Assembly (NCBI GenBank): GCA_030653435.1
Contig: JAURZI010000091.1
Coordinates: forward strand, 1-42,781
From: Methylovulum sp.
GTDB taxonomy: Bacteria; Pseudomonadota; Gammaproteobacteria; Methylococcales; Methylomonadaceae
DNA: 42,781 bases
Direction: 5' to 3'
Made by a program: the position numbers and the translations under genes
The notes under the pieces: generated by a model
The model's database searches: none
Told to the model about the DNA's origin: nothing
The model's input: the letters and a program-made list of their open reading frames with translations, nothing else
In this document: positions 7,626 to 16,600 of the stretch, one piece after another
Position numbering within the stretch: the first letter of the stretch is position 1
Layout of the letters: the number at the start of each line of letters is the position of its first letter

Positions 7626-8981
7626 TCAAGGTTTGACGGCATCCTTGCAAACGCCGGCCAGATTCGGTTTTAGCCTGCGGTCGGTCAGGAAAACGTCGAT
7701 GTTGTTATTAGTGTCGCTTGCCACCAGATTGGAAGCATGGGATTCAAACGCCACGCGCCAACCGTTGTCGCTGATCGACGGATAAGTGCTGTTGCCATTG
7801 GCTTCCTGACCATCTGCGCCAACGCTGAGGCGGGTGGTGCGCCGGGTGGTCAAGTTACGCACGAAGATGTCGCTTTTGCCGTTGCTGTCGCCGACAACCA
7901 GGTTGTCGGCCTGGGACACGAACGCGACGATTTGACCGTCGGCAGACAGCACCGGCAATTCGCTGCCGCCATTGCCTTGCCTACCATTGGACGCGACGCT
8001 GACACGGACGGTTTGGTGTGTCACCCGGTCATGAATGAAGGCATCCCAAGCCTTGTTGGTGTCATCAGACACCAGATTGGATGCGGCGGAAGTAAAAGCG
8101 ACATAGCGGCCGTCGTGGCTGATCGTGGAGATCAAACTGGGACCATTGGCTTCGGCGCCGTCGGAGGCGACGCTGATTAGCGTGGTTATGCCGGTCTTGC
8201 GGTCATACGCAAAAATGTCGGGCACGCCGTTGCTGTCGCCGGGCACCAGGTTGGTGGCGTCGGAGGTAAAGGTGACGATCCGCCCGCCCCGGGAAATCGC
8301 CGGGTACTCGTCTTGGCCGTCGGACTCGACGCCGTTGGAGGACGTGATACGATTGGTTTCGTGGGTTTCGCGGTCATGCACGAAAATATCCGCAGCCGCG
8401 CCGTTGCCGTCGTTATCAACCAGATTGGTGGCGGTGGAGCTGAACGCGACAAAACGCCCATCGGGGCTAATCGCGGCCAGGGAGCTGGCGGCGTTGGCCT
8501 CGGTGCCGTCGGAGGCGACGCTGACCCGCTCGGTCAGGCCGTTGTCACGGTCATAAACGAAGGTATCGGTAAAACCGTTGCTGTCGCCCGGTACCAGGTT
8601 GGAAGCCCCGGATTCGAACACCACATAACGGCCATTACTGCTGAGGCTGGAGAGATTGCTGTCGCCATTGGCCTCGCTGCCATCCAAACCCACGCTGACG
8701 CGCCGGGTAACGCCGGTGTGCAACGAATGGACGAACACGTCCGCAGCGTTATTGGTATCATTGGTCACGAGACCCGCAGCGTCGGAAGTGAAGGTCAGCA
8801 GTTCCCCGTTACCGCTGAGCACGGCGGCCAGACCGCCGCCTTGCTGCGAGCCGTGAGCGCCCAGGTCGCAACGGGCGGTTTGCCCCGCCAAGGCCTGCGC
8901 ACTTGGCAACAACAGCGCCGTCAGCAGCGTAGCGTGCAGGGTTTGCGGAAACCTGGATGGAAAAATGTTAAATAATGTCAT
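7626..8981 (-). CDS. Exported seven-bladed TolB/WD40-like beta-propeller protein
   Basis: This 451-residue protein has an N-terminal hydrophobic stretch (TLLTALLLPSAQALAG) that looks like a signal peptide. The rest is built of seven units of roughly 58 residues. Each runs x-S-x-(D/N)-G-R-x-V-x-F-x-S-x-A-x-N-L-V, then a D-(S/T)-N-x-x-x-D-x-F-x-(H/Y)-D-R turn and R-V-S-V-x-x-D-G-x-E-A-N. This is the PD40/TolB-like propeller pattern, and seven units make a closed ring. The Asp/Asn-rich D-x-N-G/N turns could bind calcium. No catalytic domain is attached, so binding or scaffolding is the likeliest role. It sits between two paralogous small exported proteins on the same strand, implying a joint function. 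I cannot name a specific ligand. Confidence 0.85.
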   Translation of the reverse strand: MTLFNIFPSRFPQTLHATLLTALLLPSAQALAGQTARCDLGAHGSQQGGGLAAVLSGNGELLTFTSDAAGLVTNDTNNAADVFVHSLHTGVTRRVSVGLDGSEANGDSNLSSLSSNGRYVVFESGASNLVPGDSNGFTDTFVYDRDNGLTERVSVASDGTEANAASSLAAISPDGRFVAFSSTATNLVDNDGNGAAADIFVHDRETHETNRITSSNGVESDGQDEYPAISRGGRIVTFTSDATNLVPGDSNGVPDIFAYDRKTGITTLISVASDGAEANGPSLISTISHDGRYVAFTSAASNLVSDDTNKAWDAFIHDRVTHQTVRVSVASNGRQGNGGSELPVLSADGQIVAFVSQADNLVVGDSNGKSDIFVRNLTTRRTTRLSVGADGQEANGNSTYPSISDNGWRVAFESHASNLVASDTNNNIDVFLTDRRLKPNLAGVCKDAVKP

Positions 8982-9045
8982 GAGATAAATTCCGAAAAAT
9001 GAATAGGTCGATAAATGAAAACTATGTCAGGTTCAAGCGTGGTGG

Positions 9046-9468
9046 TTACAATCTCCTCCAATCACAACCAAAGGGTTCATGTATTCCATAGTCATGATTA
9101 AGATTGATTGAACCGCCGAAGTACCTGGCGATGTCGAAACCTCTGAGCCTGAGATGGGGAGTGAATACATCGCCTTGAAAAAATATTTCCACGTTCTGCT
9201 CACCTACTTGGAGTTCGACTTTTTGCACGGAAACTTCAGTCGTTGAACACCAGATAAAGCCATTCACGAGCCAATTAATGCGAATCGTCCCCGAAGCATT
9301 GTCCATAGTCCTGGATTGGCCGATGCTAAAATTGCCGCTATGACGACCATTGACCTCAAAACTGACCAAATAGTGGGCTTGATTATGCACGGTGACGTTA
9401 ACGGCGTTTGCCGGCAAAGACAGGGCAGCCAGGACAAGCGCGCCTAGCGATTTATTGAACAACGTCAT
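9046..9468 (-). CDS. Small exported protein of unrecognised family (paralog B)
   Basis: This 140-residue protein is a paralog of the 7092-7550 product: the shared core is F-E-V-N-G-R-H-S-G-N-F then G-Q-S-R-T-M-(D/E)-N-A-S-G, and the W-C-S and late Cys-x-W positions match. A signal peptide (LGALVLAALSLPANA) predicts export. The C-terminal half is shorter and more divergent than in paralog A, although L-R-G-F-D is kept. It is first in the island, upstream of the propeller gene with a 64-base gap. Family and function are unknown to me. Confidence 0.8.
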   Translation of the reverse strand: MTLFNKSLGALVLAALSLPANAVNVTVHNQAHYLVSFEVNGRHSGNFSIGQSRTMDNASGTIRINWLVNGFIWCSTTEVSVQKVELQVGEQNVEIFFQGDVFTPHLRLRGFDIARYFGGSINLNHDYGIHEPFGCDWRRL

Positions 9469-9812
9469 GATAGAACTCCCATTGGAATTGGATGTAATTA
9501 TTCAGCCCCTTGCTGTAGGGCGTGCTGTACCCTCTGGGGCATAAACGCGCGCCATCAACAGACCAGCATGTTATCCACACACCGGAGAAGGCGCGCGCAG
9601 CACGCCCTATGCTTCAGGTAAGAAGCTGAACAGTTACGATTGGATAGAAGTGATTTCCGTTTCTTGATTTCAAGCGTAACAACGCTTTTGTGAACGGGCG
9701 TTAATTTAACATTGTCCTCCGTAAAAAAAAATTGCCAATTCGTCTCAAATTCGCGGCTTTGTGATTGTCTATTCGTCTCAAACGTGCTGGCTGGGTACGC
9801 GGGCATGTAGGT
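9469..9812. other. Gene-free stretch between paralog B and the AraC-type regulator
   Basis: This 344-base gap holds the palindromic element and, at about 9738-9785, a short direct repeat (ATTCGTCTCAAA twice, about 32 bases apart). An 83-codon minus-strand frame (9555-9806) runs through the element and looks non-coding. The promoter for the minus-strand island should lie between 9469 and about 9515. Confidence 0.45.
9516..9609. repeat. 94-base palindromic element with 12-bp terminal inverted repeats (MITE-like)
   Basis: TAGGGCGTGCTG at 9516-9527 and CAGCACGCCCTA at 9598-9609 are perfect inverted repeats enclosing 70 bases. The interior is related to 6792-6839 in direct orientation. No coding capacity is visible. 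Size and ends fit a miniature inverted-repeat element or a large REP-type palindrome; no clear target-site duplication is seen. Confidence 0.6.
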
Positions 9813-10865
9813 CTAGGGTTTGGTTCCATGCGCCACGCCCAGGGTTCTCAGCCAGCTTTCGTAGCGGCGGTCTATCGCGGGAATTTCTTCGTTAAGGAAT
9901 CCGGGCCTTGCCAGTAACGCGTTACGCCGTATTTCGCCTGGCGTCATGCCGAAGGTGGAACGGAACAGCCGGTGAAAATGGGTTTCATCGTAAAAGCCGA
10001 CCGATGCCGCGATGGCGGCGATGCTGTGTGGGGATGCCTGAATCAGAAGCTCCAGGCTGCGCTGTAGGCGCTCTTGCCGGATGTAACTGGCGGGACCGCC
10101 CAGGGGTTCGAACAGGCGATACAGCGAGGCACGCGATAAGCCGAAACGGCTTGCCAGAAATTGCGGCGTCAAATGGGAGGCAGCAAGGTATTGGGCGATG
10201 TATTGGCGGATGGTTTCCAGCGTCGCCGCCTGGACGTCAGGGCAATCCTCGGGCAGCTCAAGGCCGCCGAAATAGGCCGCCACTAGGCCGGTCAGTCCGT
10301 TAGCTATTGCGTTCGACTCCTGGGCCGTCACCTGCCCGATCCGGTTCCACAAGGTCTCGATGTGCTCGCGCAGCAATTGCCCTAGCGTTGATTCCCTCGC
10401 CAACTTTTGCCCGTGCAGGCGTTCCGGGGCTTTGAGATGCTGGGTCAGTATCGCCCTGGGGATAACCAGCGTCAGGTTGTCGTAATCGTCGGTCCGGGTT
10501 TCCAGCGTTTGCCCAAGGTCCAACACGAAGACATCGCCCGGCCGGGCATCGAGCCGGGTTTTGCCGCAGGCTCCGACATTATTGCCCTGGCGATAGATTT
10601 GCACGAGCAGATGATCGAGCCCGTCTTGCGCGGCCAGTTTCCGCGAACGCCGGAAGTATTGCCGCCGACTGACGGAATTGCTGAGCAGAAAATCGCCGAG
10701 ATGACAAGTCGTCAGTTGGCTGGAGAAGTCTTGTTCGGCATCCTGTGTCTCCAGCGTCACGTCGAAAAGAACGGCGATGCTTTCTTTCCAAACCGGAAAA
10801 CGCTCGCTTTCCGGCAGGTTCAGCAAATCGAAATGGGTGACTGGGATTTCTTCTCGTTCGTTCAT
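9813..10865 (-). CDS. AraC-family transcriptional regulator
   Basis: This 350-residue DNA-binding regulator has an N-terminal AraC-binding-type sensory domain (about 1-200; motifs RPGDVFVLDLGQ and a WKESIAVLFDVTLE opening). The C-terminal AraC/XylS domain has two helix-turn-helix motifs (about 235-335). The first includes LASRFGLSRASLYRLFEPLG; the second includes IAAIAASVGFYDETHFHRLF followed by FGMTPGEIRR. The layout resembles the FeaR-like group with an AraC_binding_2-type domain. Ligand and targets are unknown. It is on the same strand as the exported-protein island downstream, 344 bases away, so it might control that island, but nothing in the sequence proves it. No good ribosome site precedes the ATG. 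Confidence 0.9.
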   Translation of the reverse strand: MNEREEIPVTHFDLLNLPESERFPVWKESIAVLFDVTLETQDAEQDFSSQLTTCHLGDFLLSNSVSRRQYFRRSRKLAAQDGLDHLLVQIYRQGNNVGACGKTRLDARPGDVFVLDLGQTLETRTDDYDNLTLVIPRAILTQHLKAPERLHGQKLARESTLGQLLREHIETLWNRIGQVTAQESNAIANGLTGLVAAYFGGLELPEDCPDVQAATLETIRQYIAQYLAASHLTPQFLASRFGLSRASLYRLFEPLGGPASYIRQERLQRSLELLIQASPHSIAAIAASVGFYDETHFHRLFRSTFGMTPGEIRRNALLARPGFLNEEIPAIDRRYESWLRTLGVAHGTKP

Positions 10866-11017
10866 GAGTCGGCCGACGGCAGCTTAAGGAGAGTAGGTGG
10901 AGTAATTGTTGATTTTGTCATAGTCGTAGTCATACACTTTAAGTTTAACCTGAGTTCGGTATAAGAAAAACGGCAAGCTTTTCGAGAACCTGAAAAATAT
11001 ATAGAGTCCGAAGCTGA

Positions 11018-11248
11018 TTAAGCGACACCCGCCGCATACTGGGTGTCCGGCAGATGGAAAAAAGAAATAATACGCCGGGTGTTTTGTTCCAACGAATCCA
11101 ATGCTGAAGTGAGGCGGGCCTTCAAATCCTCCTTGTTTTTCACCGGCTGCTTTCCGATGCGGTTGTTTTTGACCTCGTTCCAAACCTGTTTGTCCGGGTT
11201 GTATAAGTAGCCACCCAAAAGTCTTTTAACAACGCTTCCTCTGTACAT
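11018..11248 (-). pseudogene. C-terminal remnant of an IS630-type transposase
   Basis: A 76-codon frame ends like many IS630-family transposases: Y-N-P-D-K-Q-V-W-N-E-V-K-N-N-R-I-G, then P-V-K-N-K-E-D-L-K-A-R-L, then S-F-F-H-L-P-D-T-Q-Y-A. The DDE catalytic core that should precede N-P-D is absent; the first 16 or so residues are unrelated. It is a dead fragment and marks old transposition next to the AraC gene. Confidence 0.7.
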
Positions 11249-11265
11249 GACAAAAATCAGCTAAA

Positions 11266-11480
11266 GAGCATCTCTAATAATACCCTGTTTTTTGGATGAG
11301 CAAGGATGGTGCCGAAATGAGATAATACCGGAAAGCAAACAGACAACGACTGAGCCCATGAAACATCCCCGACAATCTGGATTATTTGACGTAGAAGATA
11401 GGGCCGCGCAGCTCACCGAAATGGGCGATCCCTTGGTGGGGTTGAAGTTGAGGATAGATTGGGAGGCGTTTCGGGCTTGA
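11266..11480 (+). mobile_element. 5' remnant of an IS5-type insertion sequence
   Basis: Bases from 11266 (GAGCATCTCTAATAATACCC) look like the end of an IS5-group element. From ATG 11358 a 40-codon frame encodes the typical transposase opening (RQSGLFDVEDR, then LTEMGDPLVGLK-x-R-I-D-W-E-A-F-R) and then stops at 11478-11480. The other 250 or more residues are missing, so the copy is inactive. It abuts the IS630 fragment, giving a small graveyard of mobile DNA between the AraC gene and gnd. Confidence 0.7.
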
Positions 11481-11565
11481 CCTTGAGGACTTAGTGGTTG
11501 CCGCGCATCGTTGCAGTTTTGATGATTGGGGTGACAGAGTTTAACTTGGCTTTGGCGCAGAAGAC

Positions 11566-11602
11566 GGCCAAGCAGGGCACGCTTGCGTATCCTCGCTTGG
11601 CC
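11566..11602 (-). terminator. Inverted repeat downstream of gnd, possible terminator
   Basis: GGCCAAGC (11566-11573) and GCTTGGCC (11595-11602) form an 8-bp perfect stem about 20 bases past the gnd stop. No T run follows, so this is tentative. Confidence 0.3.
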
Positions 11603-11620
11603 TTGAATATAGTCAGAACG

Positions 11621-13069
11621 CTACACGGTATAAGTCGTCGACGCCGTCTTACCGCCATGCCCGGTCCAATCGGTATGAAAAAACTCACCTCTGGGTTTGT
11701 CCACACGCTCATATGTATGCGCGCCGAAATAATCGCGTTGCGCCTGCAATAAATTAGCGGGCAGTCTTTCAGTACGGTAGCCGTCGAAATAGGCTAGGGC
11801 CGATGAAAATGCCGGGGTAGGGATACCGAGCTCAATGCCTAAAACCACCGCTTTACGCCAGCCGGCATCGGCCTTGTTCATCGCATCGACAAAGAAATCG
11901 GCCAACAACAGGTTTTCCAGTTCAGGATTAGTGTCGTAAGCCTGTTTGATGTTGTTTAAAAACTGGCTGCGGATGATACAGCCGCCGCGCCACATCAGCG
12001 CAATTTCGCCGTAGTTCAAAGATAAATCATATTCTTTCGACGCTTCACGCATCAAGCGGAAGCCCTGTGCGTAGGAAATAATTTTAGCGGCATACAAGGC
12101 GTCGCGGATCGCGGCTATCATGGCTTGTTTATCGCCGCTAAAGGCCGTAATCGATGCTTTAGGCAGGATTTGCGCGGCTTTTACGCGTTCTGATTTTTGC
12201 GCCGACAAGCAGCGGGCAAACACCGATTCACCGATCAAGGTTAACGGGATACCTAAATCCAGCGCATTAATGCCCGTCCATTTTCCGGTGCCTTTTTGTC
12301 CTGCGGTGTCGAGGATTTTATCGACCAAGGGTGCCCCGTCTTCATCTTTGTAAGCCAAAATAGCGGCCGTGATTTCAATTAAATACGAACTTAATACGCC
12401 CTGGTTCCATTCGGCGAAGATGGCGTGCATATCCTCTGCATTTAATCCCAAACCCTCGGACAGTAGTTGATAGGCTTCGCAGATCAGCTGCATATCGCCA
12501 TATTCAATGCCGTTATGCACCATCTTGACATAATGTCCGGCGCCGTTATCGCCTACCCATTCGCAGCAGGGCTGACCGTCTACCTGTGCGCTGATGGCCT
12601 GGAAAATCGCTTTTACATTAGGCCAGGCGGCTTTATTGCCGCCAGGCATGATGGACGGGCCGTGCCGCGCGCCTTCTTCACCGCCGGAAACGCCGGTGCC
12701 GATGTAGCTGATGTTTTTTTCCTGTAAATACTGGGTACGGCGATTGGTGTCGGTAAACAGCGAGTTGCCGCCGTCAACGATAATATCGCCGGCTGACAGC
12801 AACGGTACCAATTTGTCGATGTATTGATCGACCACGTCGCCGGCCTTGACCATCAGCATGACGATACGCGGCGATTCCAGGCTATCCACCAGTTCTTCGA
12901 GTGAATGCGCGCCGATAACCTGGGTGTTTTTTGCGGGACCCGCCAAAAATTCATCTACCGTGCTGGTCGTGCGGTTGAAAACAGCGACTCTAAAACCATG
13001 ATCGTCCATGTTGAGAACCAGATTTTGTCCCATCACGGCGAGACCGATTAAACCAATATTTGCTTTCAT
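11621..13069 (-). CDS. gnd: 6-phosphogluconate dehydrogenase, decarboxylating
   Basis: This 482-residue cytoplasmic enzyme oxidises 6-phosphogluconate to ribulose 5-phosphate and CO2 with NADP+. The N-terminal dinucleotide fold shows GLAVMGQNLVLNM and N-R-T, then VDGGNS and the substrate motif GVSGGEEGARHGPSIMPGG. The catalytic region has GHYVKMVHNGIEYGDMQL (about 183-200), and the all-helical C-terminal domain is complete. Length is normal for the long, NADP-type family. AAGGAAAAC in front of the ATG is a strong ribosome site. No zwf or edd neighbour is present. In a ribulose-monophosphate methanotroph this step would serve cyclic formaldehyde oxidation, but that depends on the unproven host. 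Confidence 0.97.
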   Translation of the reverse strand: MKANIGLIGLAVMGQNLVLNMDDHGFRVAVFNRTTSTVDEFLAGPAKNTQVIGAHSLEELVDSLESPRIVMLMVKAGDVVDQYIDKLVPLLSAGDIIVDGGNSLFTDTNRRTQYLQEKNISYIGTGVSGGEEGARHGPSIMPGGNKAAWPNVKAIFQAISAQVDGQPCCEWVGDNGAGHYVKMVHNGIEYGDMQLICEAYQLLSEGLGLNAEDMHAIFAEWNQGVLSSYLIEITAAILAYKDEDGAPLVDKILDTAGQKGTGKWTGINALDLGIPLTLIGESVFARCLSAQKSERVKAAQILPKASITAFSGDKQAMIAAIRDALYAAKIISYAQGFRLMREASKEYDLSLNYGEIALMWRGGCIIRSQFLNNIKQAYDTNPELENLLLADFFVDAMNKADAGWRKAVVLGIELGIPTPAFSSALAYFDGYRTERLPANLLQAQRDYFGAHTYERVDKPRGEFFHTDWTGHGGKTASTTYTV

Positions 13070-13135
13070 GTTTTCCTTCTTTCTTTAAGTGAGTTATTGC
13101 TAGAGTGTAGCGTGTTTTGTATGTTGTCGAAGTGG

Positions 13136-13561
13136 CTATTTCATGAGCAGTTCGACCAGTTTTACAAATGCCGGATTGAATAAGGTTAAGCCGAAAACAG
13201 TCAGTCCGATCAGGATTTTTAACAACATGCTGTTTTGTTTAAGTTCGGAGCGCAGTGAACTGACATCCAGTCGTACGTCGTTAATTTCTGCATGAAACTC
13301 TGTCCGTAATTCATTTATTTCCGTCCGCAATTCATTTATTTCCGCCCGCACAAATTCCTTAGTGGCCAGTTCTGTGCGTAATTCGTTGTAGAGTTCTGAT
13401 TTAATAGCTTCTTTTTTATCGGTTATGCGTAGTTCAGCCTGATGCTCAATGGCCTGAATAGAGCTTTCTATAGCTTTAGCGAACATCTGTGCTTTGGTTC
13501 GGTCTTGATTAAACGCGTCTTCCAGCAAAAGATAGACATCGTTGGGTAAAGTATAAGCCAT
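13136..13561 (-). CDS. Coiled-coil protein with C-terminal membrane anchor (DUF1640-like)
   Basis: This 141-residue protein is charged and helical from about 15 to 110 and has one hydrophobic helix at about 113-131 (LLKILIGLTVFGLTLF). That arrangement is seen in bacterial DUF1640/CCDC90-like proteins. The coil contains tandem heptads of type I-N-E-L-R-T-E. The start at 13561 (MAYTLPNDVYLL) is chosen because GGAG lies eight bases upstream of it. The open frame extends to 13654 but would then overlap the end of recC by 23 bases. It is 70 bases downstream of recC on the same strand. Function is unknown; an inner-membrane-tethered coil facing the cytoplasm is the simplest reading. Confidence 0.72.
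   Translation of the reverse strand: MAYTLPNDVYLLLEDAFNQDRTKAQMFAKAIESSIQAIEHQAELRITDKKEAIKSELYNELRTELATKEFVRAEINELRTEINELRTEFHAEINDVRLDVSSLRSELKQNSMLLKILIGLTVFGLTLFNPAFVKLVELLMK
13308..13349. repeat. 21-bp tandem duplication encoding coiled-coil heptads
   Basis: The unit at 13308-13328 is repeated at 13329-13349 with one mismatch. It encodes the repeated heptad I-N-E-L-R-T-E in the coiled-coil protein, so the coil could lengthen or shorten by slippage without losing frame. Confidence 0.8.
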
Positions 13562-13631
13562 CAGTTTGCTCCGTGTAGGGTTGGGCGGATTATAGCCTGT
13601 TGCGTACCTAATGAATATGCCGACAACGTAT

Positions 13632-16600
13632 TCAAGCCCTGCGTTGGGCAGCATCCCATATCGGTTGCAACAAGGCCCGGCATTGCTGCCCGAAAGTTTC
13701 AGCCAGTGCCAAATCCAGGTCGGTCAGCGCGTAAAGCCGCCTTAATTCAGGTTCAAAAGGCTGTTCTATGGCTCTGAGCAACTGCTCTTTTGCAGCATCC
13801 AGTGCCGATTTTGTCGCACGGTTGCCGTGTTCCAGTTTATAAGCCTGCCTGATATAGGCTAAGGCCGCTTCTGTAAAAAAGGCATCCGGTCGTGTTTGGC
13901 CCAGTCGGTAAATCTCGATAAATTCGGCTAAATAATCAGGCCGACAATCTTCGGGTAAAAACTGTAAGTCCTCATCGGCGGCCAGCAGATAAGTCGGTTG
14001 TTGTTGGCGCCGGTTAATAATCAGGTGATGCAGCCACGCGCCGATAAAGTCTTTGCCTTTAAGGTCGGCATAACGGTAAAACAGGCTGGCTTTGTCGTAA
14101 CAATGGCCCAGTTTGCCAACCAGCCGGTAGTCACCGATATTGAGGTCGATAAGCAAGTCATCGACGGGATGACCGATATTTTTAGCCTGTATGCAGCCGA
14201 CAAATTCGTCAATAGCGCGTTGTCGGCGGTTAAATTCCAGCTCGCCCATGACGCCGGTCAGCCAGCGCCCCTGCGCCTGGATTTTTTCTACCGGAAAGCG
14301 GGTGCCGTTTAACTGATCTTGTATCCATTCCTGATATATCGAATAGCCATCCAGCCTGCTAATGGCAAAAGGCTCGCGTTCTTCCGGCGCTGCTTCAATG
14401 CCGGAAAAGCGAATGGTCAATTGCCGTTGCATGAAATATTTTTGCGGGTGCTGGAAAAAACGGAAAAAATCGCTTAACTCGATGACGGTTTCAGCATCAG
14501 GCTCAGGGATGGCGCCTTGCCACCAGTACCCTTGCGGCTCACCTGGAGTTGACAAGGCTTTAGCGGTTTCGCAATCGGCTGCGGAAAAGCTGAACAGTTC
14601 GGATGAGTTGTCGAAATAACGCGGGCTGAAGGCCTGCAATGGCTGATAAGTGGTCAGTCCCGATAGTTGATAATTGTCCTGCAACACTTCCAGTAATTCA
14701 CTGATAATGACAGATGGCGGGATTTTTTCATTGTTGGCCTGAGATTGGCCGATATAGGTCATAATCAGCCGTTGCCTGGCAGACAGCAGGATTTCCAGAA
14801 ACTGGTAGCGGTCATCGGTACGGCGGGAACGGTCGCCTTTACGGTAATGCCGACTTAATAAGTCAAAAGTTGGCTGGCGGTCTATTTTGGGAAATTCGCC
14901 GTCATTCATGCCTAATAGCGCGATGACTTTGAAAGGTATTGAGCGCATAGGCAGCATCGAACAAAACGTCAGTTGCCCGCGTAAAAAGCCGTTGGCCGAT
15001 TTTTGTTCGGCGACTGCGCCTTCCAGCCAGCTGATGATGACTTGCAAATCCACCGGATCGTTATGGACGTCGGACAACTCAGCCGACAGCTCCGCCAATA
15101 ATTCGTTGAGTTGCTGGCGTTCTACGGTATCTGCGGCCTGCAATAACTGGTCTGCATAATAAAACAGCCGGGCGCCCCAGGCCTTCAGTTTTTTCGGCTG
15201 TTTAAAATCGGTGTCTGCTTTAAATGCCAGCGTGACAAATTCACACAAACCACCTAAAGCTGATGCTGAAGCGCCTTCAATATCGGGATATGGCAACACG
15301 CCATCGACAAACTCATCGTCCTTGCCGACTGCATAACCCATCAGCAACCTGTCCAACGCTGCCTGCCAGGTGTTTTCACCCCATTTAGGCAGCCCCAGAT
15401 CTTGCTTGTGCTGCGCCGACTTGCCCCAGCGCACATGCGTGTCTTGCACCCAGTATTTAATCAGTTCCAGATCGGTTTCGGACAGGCCAAAGCCGGGATA
15501 GACCACGGCATGCTCCAGCAAATCCAGCACGGTCTGCCAGCCGAAGCGGCTTTGGCTTAAGGATAAAAAACGGATAAACGCATCCAAAGCATGGTTGCTT
15601 AAACGTATGCTGCGGTCGGCGACGGCATGTTGGATAGTATCGAATACGGCGCTGATAAAGGGTTCATAGGTTTGGATATCGGGCGCCATGACGACGATAT
15701 CGCGCAGTTCCAGGCTAGGATCCTGTTCCAGCGCCAACAACAACTGGTTTTTTAACACCTCGACTTCACGTAAGCGCGAATGGCAGGCGTGCAGGCTGAT
15801 GGAAGGGTCTTTGGCAAGCCGTTGTCCGGTCAGGCGGTTATTTAAAATATCATTTTGCAGATGTTGCAGGACGTTATGCGCGTCAACAGCCTCAAAGCTG
15901 TCCAGCTCCAATTCAAACGCTATATCGTGTTCCAGTATCATGTCCTGAAATTCGCGCCCCTGCTGGCCCAAGCTGGACAGCAAGGGATGCCCGCCAGCCT
16001 CTGCTGTGCTAGTTCCGTCTTTGATGCGTTGTCTACGGGTTTCCAGGTCGGCCCAAAACACCTGGGTAGGATTCAGCAAATAGACATGCAATTGGCAATG
16101 CCGGGATAAGCCTTGCAAATAACGCAAAAATAGCGCTGGCATGGTGTGCAAGCCAAACACCGAAACCCGTTCCGGCAACGACTTGCTAAAGGCTCCTTCC
16201 GGTGCGTTATTGAACTTGGTGATGAGATCCAGCCACAAAGCGCCTCGATGGCGGCTACCGGTCTGGGCAATGACTTGCAGCCAAAGCGCTTGTTGCCAGC
16301 GTTCAGTGTCGGTTTGGTATAGCAGTTGGCCTTGTTGCCAGAGCGCCAGCATATCGGGGCGCATGATTTGGTATTGGTCAAATAGCTGCGATAGCTCCTG
16401 GGCCAGTTGATAGCGTTTCAAGCTATTATTGGAACCCGATAAATAATGTTGTAAAGGTTTAAAAACATCGCCATCCAGACGGCGCAGCAAACCTTCCAGA
16501 CGCCACTGCATTAAATGACGCCCAAACGCCGCATCGCTCAAGCGGCTATCAATTTTTTGCGCCAGGGAACTGAAAAATTTGCCGGGGAACAAAAAATCAG

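Noticed and set aside
9555-9806. 83-codon minus-strand frame
   Set aside because: It runs through the palindromic element, has no ribosome site or family resemblance, and is low complexity.
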